Of a DNA stretch of 64,000 bases, positions 24,645 to 33,417 are shown piece by piece. Numbering within the stretch: position 1 is the stretch's first letter; each line of letters begins with the position of its first letter. Below the pieces are notes generated by a model that was given only the letters and a program-made list of their open reading frames with translations, was not told the DNA's origin and did not search any database. Made by a program: the position numbers and the translations under genes. The DNA is from Streptomyces sp. OR43 (GTDB lineage Bacteria; Actinomycetota; Actinomycetes; Streptomycetales; Streptomycetaceae), in the NCBI RefSeq assembly GCF_008042275.1, contig NZ_RDBK01000043.1, forward strand, positions 2,568,914 to 2,632,913. The letters run 5' to 3'.

Positions 24645-27152
24645 CTACCGGGGCAACCGAACGGCCCGCCCGCGCATCCGCGCCCGGGGGACCAGGACCG
24701 TCGCCAGCAGCGCCACCAGGGCTCCCGCCCCGGCGAGGCTCCCGGCCCGCAGCCCCGGCGGCCGGAACGTGCAGTCCACCGTCGTCCGGTCGCCGTTCAC
24801 CGGCACGGCGACCAGGCCGAGGTATGAGCCGGCCGGACGCCCGTCGCAGCTCCAGCCCGCGATCCGCGGCGCGGCCAGGACGGCCAACCCGCGAGCCTTC
24901 CGCGGGAGTTCGGCCCGCACCCCGCTGCCGGTGACATCGACGCGCGTCGCGCCGGTCCGCTTCAGCCCGGCCACGGCGGCGTCCAGGCGCCCCCGGTCCA
25001 GGCAGCCGAGCGCCTCGTGCGGAACGGTTCCGGCCCTGGCCACCCGCAGCGGGACCGCGAGCCGGCCGCCGCCCGTTCCCAGCATCCGCATCCCGGCCCG
25101 GCGTCCCGGCAACTCACCCCGGAAGTCGGTCTGTTCGCCCGAAATCCCGAGCCGGGCCCGGCCGAACAGGTCCGGGGCCCACAGATACACCTCGCTGTTG
25201 GCGGGACAGCTCGCGGTCAGGCTGTACGCACCCGGCCGTACCCGGTAGTCGTACGCACCCTCATCCGTGGCGGGCCTGCCGTCCGCGGCGCGCAGCGTGG
25301 TCGCGGGCACCGTGTACACGGACGCGCCCAGCAGCTTCTCCTGGTTGCGGAACGGTGAACGGCCCAGCCGCGCACCGGCGTCGGCGGCCGGGCGCAGTGT
25401 CACCAGCGGGGGAGCGTCCTGCCGGGTGACGGTGACCGGGCGGCCGTCCGGGCGGTTCCAGCCCTGGTGCGGATCGCGTGGCATGCGGACCCGGGCGCCG
25501 ACCGAGAACACCGCGTCGGTCACCGGGTTGTCCAGGCTGTGCAGGGCGCGGCCGTTCGACGTCCAGCCGGCGCCCAGCGCGAGGAACGTGCGGGTCAGCA
25601 CATCCGGTGTGTGACTGCTGTAGTAGGCACCGCCCTGCCCGCCGACCAGCAGCGGGTCGTTGGCGGTGGACTGCTCCAGTCCCGGGTCGGTGCGGTAACG
25701 CGGCCAGCCGTCGGCGCCGGCCACCGCGGCGGCCTGGAGGCTCTGGCGCTCACCCCAGGGGGCGTAGTCGTCGAGCCGGTTCAGCCGCTGCCGGTCGGCG
25801 TACGCGGTCGTCGCGGCGGCCTGACCGGCCTGCGCCCCGATGAGCAGCAGGGCCGCGAACACGGCGAACCTGCCGCTGCGCGCCAGGGCGAGCGCCCCGG
25901 TCACGGCCAGCAGGCCCGCCGCGAACAGCGGATACGTCCAGCCGGTGATCAGGGCGCTGGACGCGGCGCCGGCCGCGATCAGCACCAGGACCGCCGCGCC
26001 GCCCAGCAGGGTCCGCCGGTCCGGCCAGGCGGTGGCGACCGCGAACCAGGCGGCGATCACGACGAGCCCGGACAGGACGAACGTCTGCCGGAACGGGCTC
26101 CCGTTCGGTGTCGCGAAGGCATGCCACAGCAGATGCGTGGGCTCCCACTGCAACGACAGCGCGACCGCGGCCACCAGCCCCGCCCACACGAAGCGTTCGG
26201 TACGCGGCACGGCACGGTGGAAGGCCAGCGCACAGGCCAGCAGCAGGGCGCCGGTCCCGAGGAACAGCGCAGGGCTGAAGAAGCTGTACGTGGCCGGCAG
26301 CAGCCTCGCGGCGACATCGGGCCAGGCGGCCGGGGCGAACGCGCGGTTCCAGCCCGGGTAGGCGTGCCGGGTGCCGAGGAACACCGGCACCAGGACCGGT
26401 GCGGCCAGTCCGATGCCGATGAGCACCGTGCGCACCGCCCGCACCAGGCCCCGGACCCGTTCCCGCGACGTCCCGTCCTCCAGCAGCAGCCGCACCACCA
26501 GCACCAGGGCGGCCCCGAGCGTGGCCATGTAAGCGGTGTAGAAGTTCGACACCCAGGCCAGCGTCACCAGCAGCGTGCCGAGCACCGGACGCCGCCCGGT
26601 CCGCGCCCACTCACCGGCCAGGCACAGCAGCGGGAACGCGATCAGCCCGTCCAGCCACATCGGGTTGTAGGCGGCCTCCACGACCGACCAGCCGCACAGG
26701 GCGTACGAGGCGCCGAGCACGGCCGCCGCCCACTCCCGGCCGCGGCCCCGGCGCAACGCGGTGAGCAGCCAGGTCATGGCCGCCGCCGCCACGCCCGTCT
26801 TCACCAGCGTGACCGCGTACACCGCCAGGTCGATCCGGTCCCGAGGGAAGACCCCGACAAGCAGGGCGAACGGGCTGCTCAGATACGTACCGAAGTCCGG
26901 CAGGAAGCTGCTTCCGAAGCCGGACTGCCAGTTCAGCAGCAGCCCGCCGTCCGCCCGCCCGTGCAGCAGGTCCCAGAGCCGGGTGTGGAACGGGACGAAC
27001 TGATTGCCCAGGTCGTTCACGCTGCGGGTGTGCGGGCCGAACGGGTAGCTGCGGGCCACCGCGTCCCCGGCACAGACGGTCGCGACGGTGAGCAGGGCGG
27101 CCAGGGCGGCGCCCCGGCCGCGCGGCGATCGGATAATCGACGGAGTCCTCAT
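24645..27152 (-). CDS. YfhO-family membrane protein
   Basis: An 835-residue protein of the YfhO family. About 12-13 membrane helices span residues 10-470, followed by a large extracytoplasmic domain and a final helix near residue 810. Early landmarks are the GNQFVPFHTRLWDLLHG and NWQSGFGSSFLPDFGTYLSSPFALL loops, characteristic of YfhO. Family members are involved in glycosylation of cell-envelope polymers. Its place in the wall-polymer locus fits transfer of a sugar to the polymer outside the membrane. Start at ATG 27152. Confidence 0.85.
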   Translation of the reverse strand: MRTPSIIRSPRGRGAALAALLTVATVCAGDAVARSYPFGPHTRSVNDLGNQFVPFHTRLWDLLHGRADGGLLLNWQSGFGSSFLPDFGTYLSSPFALLVGVFPRDRIDLAVYAVTLVKTGVAAAAMTWLLTALRRGRGREWAAAVLGASYALCGWSVVEAAYNPMWLDGLIAFPLLCLAGEWARTGRRPVLGTLLVTLAWVSNFYTAYMATLGAALVLVVRLLLEDGTSRERVRGLVRAVRTVLIGIGLAAPVLVPVFLGTRHAYPGWNRAFAPAAWPDVAARLLPATYSFFSPALFLGTGALLLACALAFHRAVPRTERFVWAGLVAAVALSLQWEPTHLLWHAFATPNGSPFRQTFVLSGLVVIAAWFAVATAWPDRRTLLGGAAVLVLIAAGAASSALITGWTYPLFAAGLLAVTGALALARSGRFAVFAALLLIGAQAGQAAATTAYADRQRLNRLDDYAPWGERQSLQAAAVAGADGWPRYRTDPGLEQSTANDPLLVGGQGGAYYSSHTPDVLTRTFLALGAGWTSNGRALHSLDNPVTDAVFSVGARVRMPRDPHQGWNRPDGRPVTVTRQDAPPLVTLRPAADAGARLGRSPFRNQEKLLGASVYTVPATTLRAADGRPATDEGAYDYRVRPGAYSLTASCPANSEVYLWAPDLFGRARLGISGEQTDFRGELPGRRAGMRMLGTGGGRLAVPLRVARAGTVPHEALGCLDRGRLDAAVAGLKRTGATRVDVTGSGVRAELPRKARGLAVLAAPRIAGWSCDGRPAGSYLGLVAVPVNGDRTTVDCTFRPPGLRAGSLAGAGALVALLATVLVPRARMRGRAVRLPR

Positions 27153-27287
27153 GATGAGTCGAATATGTCATCGAACATCGTGAAATCCCGGGCGGAGAAA
27201 GGCGGTTCACCTGATGGACGGCCAGGCTTCACGCAGTCGTCCCCGACCGGACCAGCGCCGCCCCGGACGAGCGCCGCCCCGGACGGG

Positions 27288-28673
27288 TCAGCCCGCCGCC
27301 GCCCGCTTCAGGGTGCGGGCCTTGCGGGCGAGGCGGCGGACCGTCGCGTTGCGCGGGATGAACGCCAGCTGTGCGGGGACGGCCCCCGGCAGCCCGAGCG
27401 CGGTCAGCCGGCGCCGTTTGAAGTACCGCCAGAGGGTGTCGCGGTGCCGGTCCAGGTAGCGCTCGGCCTCGGGGCGCAGCGCGGCCTGGATCTGCGGCTG
27501 CATCGCGTATCCGACCGCGGCGAGCAGGCCGGTCGGCTCGCCCCGGACCTGCTCGGCGGAGGGCAGCGACCAGCCGGTGACCGCGGACGGGTCCTCCAGA
27601 TCGGGCAGCAGCGCGTCGACGATCGTCAGAGGGACCCGGTTGCTGTTCTGGTACGGGGTGAGCTGTTCCAGCAGGGGACCGGTGCCGACGCGGGCGACCG
27701 GGAGCCCGTAGAACGAGGCGGCGGTCAGCAGCGCGGTGGAGAAGCAGCCGACGACCAGGGCGGGACGCATCGTGTCGAACAGCGTCTCCGCGAGGACCGG
27801 GCTGTCGAGCACGGTGAGGTCCGCGCCGAGCCGCTCCGCCTCCTGCTCCAGCGCGCGGGCCCAGTGGGCCGGGGCGCTGGGGTGCGGCTTGAAGACGATC
27901 CGGGTGTGGCCGAGCGCGACGGCACCGCGGAGCATCCGGGCGTGCTGCTCCTCCTCCTGCTGGGGCGTGAGGATGCCCAGAGTGGCGAGGTACTGACCGA
28001 GCAGCAGCGCCGGGCCGGGGCCCCCGTCGTCGTCGGGCAGGTCGGCAGGGCCCGGCAGTTCGCCCAGCACCTTCAGGAAGACGTCCGTCGGCACGATCTC
28101 CGGCTCCACGCCGAACTCGGTGAGCAGCAGCGGCCGCAGGCCCGGCACCAGGTCGAGGTGGAGCAGCCGGCGGATGCGGGTGCCGACCAGCTGGTCGAGT
28201 CTGCTGCGGGTCGGGCCGTAGCTCATCAGCCCGTCGGCGTAGATGTGCACCGGACTGTCGCCGAAGATCACGGTGAGGGCCTGGGCCGGATTGGCCTGGA
28301 TGGACTCGCAGGCGATCTCGACCGGACCGTCGCCGATGTCCCAGGCCGCCCGCACGGCCCGTTCCCACAGCGAGGCGTCCTGGTCCCTGGGCGACCAGCC
28401 CGCCGGATGGAACGGCCGGATGAAGTCGTTCCAGGACCGCACGGCGTCGAACTCGACCGCCAGCGCCTCGAATCCGGGCCGCTGATGAAGCGGCGTACCG
28501 AGCTCGGGGGAGGGTGAGGTGTCGCTCACGACGAGGATGCGCCGGTGCTCGGAGCGCGGGCCGAACTGGCCCGCGCGCAGGGCGGCGACCAGGGTGGCGG
28601 CGGCGTACTGCGTGCACGCCGAGAAGATCTGGGTGGTGGACCGGCCGACCGGCGCGGTGTACGTGCCGGGCAT
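27288..28673 (-). CDS. polysialyltransferase-like glycosyltransferase
   Basis: A 461-residue protein of the bacterial alpha-2,8-polysialyltransferase-like family. Two nucleotide-sugar motifs are visible: the HP motif in IVFKPHPSAP and the S/S-type motif in VVGCFSTALLTAASFYG. These bind CMP-nonulosonates in characterised members. The ATG at 28673 overlaps the stop of the GT2 gene (TGATG), so the two are co-translated. With the NeuA- and NeuB-type genes nearby, it probably polymerises a nonulosonic acid. Confidence 0.8.
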   Translation of the reverse strand: MPGTYTAPVGRSTTQIFSACTQYAAATLVAALRAGQFGPRSEHRRILVVSDTSPSPELGTPLHQRPGFEALAVEFDAVRSWNDFIRPFHPAGWSPRDQDASLWERAVRAAWDIGDGPVEIACESIQANPAQALTVIFGDSPVHIYADGLMSYGPTRSRLDQLVGTRIRRLLHLDLVPGLRPLLLTEFGVEPEIVPTDVFLKVLGELPGPADLPDDDGGPGPALLLGQYLATLGILTPQQEEEQHARMLRGAVALGHTRIVFKPHPSAPAHWARALEQEAERLGADLTVLDSPVLAETLFDTMRPALVVGCFSTALLTAASFYGLPVARVGTGPLLEQLTPYQNSNRVPLTIVDALLPDLEDPSAVTGWSLPSAEQVRGEPTGLLAAVGYAMQPQIQAALRPEAERYLDRHRDTLWRYFKRRRLTALGLPGAVPAQLAFIPRNATVRRLARKARTLKRAAAG

Positions 28674-29650
28674 CAGGCCGCGACCTCCCGGGAGACGGAG
28701 CGGCGGCGGACCCGTCGCAGCTGGCCCGCCCGGCGGTCGCCCAGCGAATTCAGTGTTTCGGCGAGAACTTCCTGAGGCATGCGCCGCAGGGAAGCCGCGC
28801 TCATGGAGCGCAATTTCCTTGCCACTGCCGGTTCGAACCTTTCGATGGATTCCAGATGATGCGCCATGACCGCGCAATAGGTACGCACGGCCTTCGGCAG
28901 GAGCCGGTCCGCCTCCGGATCCCGGGACGTTTCCTCGAGAACCTGATCGAAGGCCCGGATGAAGTCGAGTTGGCGTACATCACCGATCTGGGTGAGCGAG
29001 GAAGCGACTCCGCGCCGGTAGAAGACGCCCGGCAGCCCGACCACCGCGAACGACTCCGCCTCACGGTGCAGCCGCCAGATCCAGGGCCGGTCCTCGGCGG
29101 TGCGCAGCCCGTCCCGGAACCGGAGCAGCCCCGAGTCCGCGAGCCGCCGGTGATAGGCGCCGGCCCAGGCATACGCGTAGTCCACCGGCGTCGACCGGTC
29201 GGAGGGCAGGATCACGTCGCGCGGACGCAGGACGGTGTCGCGCAGACCGTGCGGGACCCGGTGCACGGTGCGCACCCGGTCCGTGAACTGCACATGGTCC
29301 GTACGGACGAAGTCGCACCCCAGCCCCGAGATGGCGGCCAGCAGCCGCTCGTAGTGGCCGGGGACGACCCAGTCGTCGCCGTCGAGGAACGTGAGGTACT
29401 CGCCGCGCGCCGCGTCGATACCCGTGTTGCGTGCGGTGGCCAGGCCCCCGTTCTTCTCGTGCTCGACCAGGACGGCACCCGGGATCTCGCGCTCGGCGCG
29501 CCGGAGGATCTCCAGAGTCCCATCGGTCGAACAGTCGTCGACGAAAATGAATTCGAAATCGTCACGGGCATTGGCCCGGAGACTTCGCAAGGTATCGGGG
29601 GCATAGGCCCGTACGTTGTAGAACGGCACGATGACGGAGAGCTTAACCAC
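28673..29650 (-). CDS. GT2 family glycosyltransferase
   Basis: A 325-residue GT-A fold glycosyltransferase. LSVIVPFYNVRAYAPDTLRSL begins it, FIFVDDCSTDGT binds the nucleotide, LDGDDWV is the DxD-type metal site, and RTAEDRPWIWRL holds the ED catalytic base motif. It adds a sugar from a nucleotide donor, presumably in assembly of the wall polymer. It is the first gene of the minus-strand arm and divergent from 29860-31203, with 209 bases of shared promoter space between. Confidence 0.87.
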   Translation of the reverse strand: MVKLSVIVPFYNVRAYAPDTLRSLRANARDDFEFIFVDDCSTDGTLEILRRAEREIPGAVLVEHEKNGGLATARNTGIDAARGEYLTFLDGDDWVVPGHYERLLAAISGLGCDFVRTDHVQFTDRVRTVHRVPHGLRDTVLRPRDVILPSDRSTPVDYAYAWAGAYHRRLADSGLLRFRDGLRTAEDRPWIWRLHREAESFAVVGLPGVFYRRGVASSLTQIGDVRQLDFIRAFDQVLEETSRDPEADRLLPKAVRTYCAVMAHHLESIERFEPAVARKLRSMSAASLRRMPQEVLAETLNSLGDRRAGQLRRVRRRSVSREVAA

Positions 29651-29846
29651 GCGTCACACGCTAGGCGGAGGTCCGGCATTTACCCTGGCCCTGATGGGGA
29701 CAGTAGGTGAACGACGAATGTCGAAGTGATGAACCAGGTCCATTCATCGCCATGCGTGGGGCATTTGTGAGGGTGATTCGCCAAGCGTCGGCAGGCTGTT
29801 AACCCGCTGTTGCCGCCACGTTGGGCTGCGAATCGAAATGCCTTCC

Positions 29847-29862
29847 TAAGTTTTGGGACGTG
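29847..29862 (+). promoter_or_regulatory. -10 box for leaderless mRNA
   Basis: TAAGTT (29847-29852) ends seven bases before the GTG at 29860, so transcription would begin at the start codon. No ribosome site precedes it. Confidence 0.5.
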
Positions 29863-31203
29863 CCCCCACGTACCGAAAAGACGAGCGCCCTCCGGGTCGC
29901 CGTCCTCGCCGACTCCGACACCCGATGGAAGTGGGGCGCGCTCACCGCGCGCCGGCTGACCACGGGTGACGAAGGCGCGCCCACGCCCCCCGCGCAGATC
30001 AGCGGACTGCTGCTCCGCGGCCGGGCGACGCCGACACCCCGCCAGCTCGCCGAGGTCGGCGACGTCGGCATCGACACCGACCGGGTGCGCGAGGTGACGG
30101 CCGTCGAGTTCCTGCACACCGTGCGCGACGAGGGATACGACCTCGTCGTCCTCGCCCTCGTCGGCGGCGCGGTCCAGGCGATGCTGCACGGCCTCGCCGC
30201 GCTCAGGGCCCGGCCCGTCGTCGTCACCGGCTACGTCGGCGTCGTCTACGAGAAGCTCGCCGACGGGCTGCTCCTGCGGCACGGCGCCGATGTCGTCCTC
30301 GCCAACTCCCGCCACGACGCGGAGCGTTTCCGCGCGGTGTACGAAGGAGTGGGCGCCGATGCCTCGGCCGTCACGGAGGCCGCCCTGCCGTTCCTCGGCG
30401 GCGCCCCGTACGCCCCCGAACAGGGCCGCGACACCGTCGTGTTCGCCGCGCAGCCCTCCGTACCGGACTCCCGAGCCGACCGTACGTACCTGCTGCGCCG
30501 GCTCGTCGAGCACGCCAGGCTGCACCCGCGGCGCGAGGTCCTCCTCAAGCTGCGCTCCAGGCCCGGCGAGCACACCACGCACATCGAGGAACTCCCGTAC
30601 CAGCGCCTCGCCGAGAGGCTGCCCGGCGGACTCCCGCCCAACTTCCGTCTGGTGTACGGGCACATGGGCGAGGTCCTGGACCGCACCGACCTGCTGGTCA
30701 CGGTCTCCTCGACCGCCGCCCTGGAGTCCCTGCACCGGCGCATCCCCACCGCCGTCCTCACCGACCTCGGGGTCCGCGAGACGCTCGGCAACCACCACTT
30801 CATCGGCTCCGGCCTGCTCACCTCCTGGGACCACCTCGACGGCGGCGCCCACCCGGAGCCCGACGAGGAGTGGCTGGCCGGCCAGGGCGTCGCCGCCGAC
30901 GGCACCTACGCCACGGCCTACGACACCGCCCGGGCCAGGGTCACCGCCCTGCTCGCGCAGGACCGGCTGCCGGACCTCGCGCCCTACTACACCCCCGCCA
31001 CCGCACCCGGCTACCTCCCCGGCATCCTCGCCCGCCACCACCTCGCCCCCGACGGCCACCCGCTCCCGGGCGCCGCCGAACCCCGGGAGACCGGCCGGGT
31101 CAGGGGAGCGGTGCGCGAGGCGGTCCGCGACGCGGCCCGGGGCGCGTACCGCCACGGCGTCCAGCGGGTCGCCCCCGTCATCCGGCGGATGGGCGAGCTG
31201 TGA
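29860..31203 (+). CDS. DUF6716-like putative glycosyltransferase
   Basis: A 447-residue protein that looks like a GT-B glycosyltransferase of the polysialyltransferase-related group. It opens with LRVAVLADSDTRWKWGALTARRL; the middle has VVFAAQPSVPDSRADRTYLLRRLVEHA and LLKLRSRPGEHTTH (HP-like), and LLVTVSSTAALESLHRRIP is the S/S-like motif. It heads the plus-strand arm with the nonulosonate synthesis genes. The GTG at 29860 was chosen over the TTG at 29821 because of the adjacent -10 box. It ends 32 bases before the cytidylyltransferase ATG. Confidence 0.75.
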   Translation: MPPRTEKTSALRVAVLADSDTRWKWGALTARRLTTGDEGAPTPPAQISGLLLRGRATPTPRQLAEVGDVGIDTDRVREVTAVEFLHTVRDEGYDLVVLALVGGAVQAMLHGLAALRARPVVVTGYVGVVYEKLADGLLLRHGADVVLANSRHDAERFRAVYEGVGADASAVTEAALPFLGGAPYAPEQGRDTVVFAAQPSVPDSRADRTYLLRRLVEHARLHPRREVLLKLRSRPGEHTTHIEELPYQRLAERLPGGLPPNFRLVYGHMGEVLDRTDLLVTVSSTAALESLHRRIPTAVLTDLGVRETLGNHHFIGSGLLTSWDHLDGGAHPEPDEEWLAGQGVAADGTYATAYDTARARVTALLAQDRLPDLAPYYTPATAPGYLPGILARHHLAPDGHPLPGAAEPRETGRVRGAVREAVRDAARGAYRHGVQRVAPVIRRMGEL

Positions 31204-31235
31204 ACACCACCACCAAGTCACTCACTGGAGCAGCG

Positions 31236-32459
31236 ATGACGCAGCCCACCGTGCTCGCCGTGATCCCCGCCCGCGGCGGATCCAAGGGCGTACCCGCCAA
31301 GAACCTCGCCCAGGTCGGCGGCGTCCCGCTCGTCGTCCGCGCGGTCCGCGCCTGCCTCGCGTCGAGCGAGGTGACGGCGGTCGTCGTGACGACCGACGCA
31401 CCCGCCGTCGCCGAAGCCGCCCGGGCCGCCGGTGACTCCCTCGGCGCATCGGCCCGGCTGCACTGCGTCCAGCGCCCCGAAGCCATCGCCGGCGACACCG
31501 CGACCAGCGAGGCCGCCGTCCTGCACGCCCTGGACACGTACGAGGCGGAGCACGGCAAGGCCGTGGACGTGGTGCTGCTCGTCCAGTGCACCAGCCCCTT
31601 CGTCGCCCGCGAGGACATCGACGGCGTCGCCGCCGCGGTCGCCCGGGAAGGCGCCGACACGGCCGTCACCGTCGCCCCGTTCCACGGCTTCCTCTGGCGC
31701 GACGGCAGCGCGGTCGAGGACCACAACTACGGCGTCAACCACGACAAGAAGGTCCGCCCCCGCCGCCAGGACCGCCCCGAGGACCTCCTCGAGACGGGCG
31801 CCGCCTACGCGATGGACGCGGCCGGATTCCGTACCCACCGCCACCGCTTCTTCGGCCACACCGCGCTGGTGCGCACCGACCCCGCCCGCGTCCTGGAGAT
31901 CGACGACCCGCACGACCTGGCCCGCGCCCGCGCGCTCGCCCCGCTCCTGGACCCGGCCCCGCTGCCCACCCGCGACGACGTCGACGCGGTCGTCCTCGAC
32001 TTCGACGGCACCCAGACCGACGACCGGGTCCTCATCGACGCCGACGGCCGCGAGACCGTCGCCGTCCACCGTGGCGACGGACTCGGCATCGCCGCCCTGC
32101 GCAAGGCCGGACTGCCGCTGCTGATCCTCTCCACGGAACAGAACCCGGTCGTCGCCGCCCGCGCCCACAAGCTCCGCGTCCCCGTCCTGCACGGCATCGA
32201 CCGCAAGGACCTCGCGCTCAAGCAGTGGTGCGACGAGCAGGCCATCGCCCCCGAACGCGTCCTGTACGTCGGCAACGACGTCAACGACCTCCCCTGCTTC
32301 GCACTCGCCGGCTGGCCCGTGGCCGTCGCGAGCGCGCACGACTCGGTACGCGCCGCGGCGCGCGCCGTGACGACCACCCCCGGCGGCTTCGGCGCCATCC
32401 GCGAGATCGCGGCCTGGCTCCTCGGCCCCACCCTCACCACCTCAGTCCCCACCAAGTAA
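31236..32459 (+). CDS. CMP-nonulosonate cytidylyltransferase fused to HAD phosphatase
   Basis: A 407-residue two-domain protein. Residues 1-240 are a NeuA-type cytidylyltransferase (VIPARGGSKGVPAKNL, the CTP loop, then LLVQCTSPFV and TGAAYAMD). Residues 245-407 are a KdsC-type HAD phosphatase with motif I VVLDFDGTQTDD, motif II ILSTE, Lys in DRKDLALKQW and motif IV YVGNDVND. All HAD catalytic residues are present, so it may both dephosphorylate and activate a nonulosonic acid. By analogy with the Streptomyces teichulosonic acid this is probably Kdn. The ATG at 31236 follows GGAGC. Confidence 0.87.
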   Translation: MTQPTVLAVIPARGGSKGVPAKNLAQVGGVPLVVRAVRACLASSEVTAVVVTTDAPAVAEAARAAGDSLGASARLHCVQRPEAIAGDTATSEAAVLHALDTYEAEHGKAVDVVLLVQCTSPFVAREDIDGVAAAVAREGADTAVTVAPFHGFLWRDGSAVEDHNYGVNHDKKVRPRRQDRPEDLLETGAAYAMDAAGFRTHRHRFFGHTALVRTDPARVLEIDDPHDLARARALAPLLDPAPLPTRDDVDAVVLDFDGTQTDDRVLIDADGRETVAVHRGDGLGIAALRKAGLPLLILSTEQNPVVAARAHKLRVPVLHGIDRKDLALKQWCDEQAIAPERVLYVGNDVNDLPCFALAGWPVAVASAHDSVRAAARAVTTTPGGFGAIREIAAWLLGPTLTTSVPTK

Positions 32460-32470
32460 GGAACACCCTC

Positions 32471-33406
32471 ATGAGCACCTCCCGACTGCGCACCCTCGGC
32501 AACCGCACCGCGGGCCCCGGCCACCCCGTCTACGTCACCGGCGAGATCGGCATCAACCACAACGGCGACCTCGACAACGCCCTCAAGCTCATCGACGTGG
32601 CCGCCGAAGCCGGCTGCGACGCCGTCAAGTTCCAGAAGCGCACCCCGGAGATCTGCACCCCGCGCGACCAGTGGGACATCGAGCGCGACACCCCCTGGGG
32701 CCGCATGACGTACATCGACTACCGCCACCGCGTCGAGTTCGGCGAGACCGAGTACCGGGCCATCTCCGAGCACTGCGCCGAGCGCGGCATCGACTGGTTC
32801 GCCTCCCCGTGGGACACCGAGGCCGTCGCCTTCCTGGAGAAGTTCGACGTCCCCGCCCACAAGGTCGCCTCCGCCTCCCTCACCGACGACGAGCTGCTGC
32901 GCTCCCTGCGCGCCACCGGCCGCACGGTGATCCTCTCCACCGGCATGTCGACCCCGCGCCAGATCCGCCACGCGGTCGAGGTACTCGGCTCGGACAACAT
33001 CCTGCTCTGCCACGCCACGTCGACGTACCCGGCGAAGGCCGAGGAGCTGAACCTCCGCGTCATCAACACCCTCCAGCAGGAGTACCCCAACGTCCCGATC
33101 GGCTACAGCGGCCACGAGACCGGGCTCCAGACCACCCTCGCCGCCGTCGCGCTCGGCGCCGCGTTCGTCGAGCGCCACATCACCCTCGACCGCGCCATGT
33201 GGGGCTCCGACCAGGCCGCGTCCGTCGAGCCGCAGGGCCTGACCCGCCTGGTCCGCGACATCCGCACCATCGAGGCGTCCCTCGGTGACGGCGTCAAGAA
33301 GGTGTACGAGTCGGAGCTCGGCCCGATGAAGAAGCTCCGCCGGGTCCCGGGCGTCGTGGCGGAGAGCGGCGAGACGGCCCAGGCCGCCGAGCCGGTCGCG
33401 GTCTGA
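32471..33406 (+). CDS. NeuB-type nonulosonate synthase lacking SAF domain
   Basis: A 311-residue sialic-acid-synthase-like enzyme that condenses phosphoenolpyruvate with a hexose or its phosphate. The barrel motifs are GEIGINHNGDLDNALKLIDVA, DAVKFQKRTPE, WFASPWDTEAVAFLE, STGMSTPRQI, LCHATSTYP and GYSGHETGLQTTLAAVALGA. It ends just after KKVYESELGPMKKLRRV, where usual NeuB proteins continue into a 60-70 residue antifreeze-like (SAF) domain; only a short acidic tail is present. Ten bases separate it from the cytidylyltransferase gene. A Kdn-9-phosphate synthase is the favoured reading. Confidence 0.88.
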   Translation: MSTSRLRTLGNRTAGPGHPVYVTGEIGINHNGDLDNALKLIDVAAEAGCDAVKFQKRTPEICTPRDQWDIERDTPWGRMTYIDYRHRVEFGETEYRAISEHCAERGIDWFASPWDTEAVAFLEKFDVPAHKVASASLTDDELLRSLRATGRTVILSTGMSTPRQIRHAVEVLGSDNILLCHATSTYPAKAEELNLRVINTLQQEYPNVPIGYSGHETGLQTTLAAVALGAAFVERHITLDRAMWGSDQAASVEPQGLTRLVRDIRTIEASLGDGVKKVYESELGPMKKLRRVPGVVAESGETAQAAEPVAV

Positions 33407-33417
33407 CGGGCAGACCG

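Noticed and set aside
27247-27288. Two to three copies of CCGGACSAGCGCCGCC
   Set aside because: A short GC-rich repeat between genes without dyad symmetry; probably slippage.
25467-28517. Very long plus-strand open frame of about 1,000 codons
   Set aside because: It runs antisense to the YfhO-like and polysialyltransferase-like genes, is rich in Arg, Gly and Gln, and has no domain; it is a GC-rich shadow.
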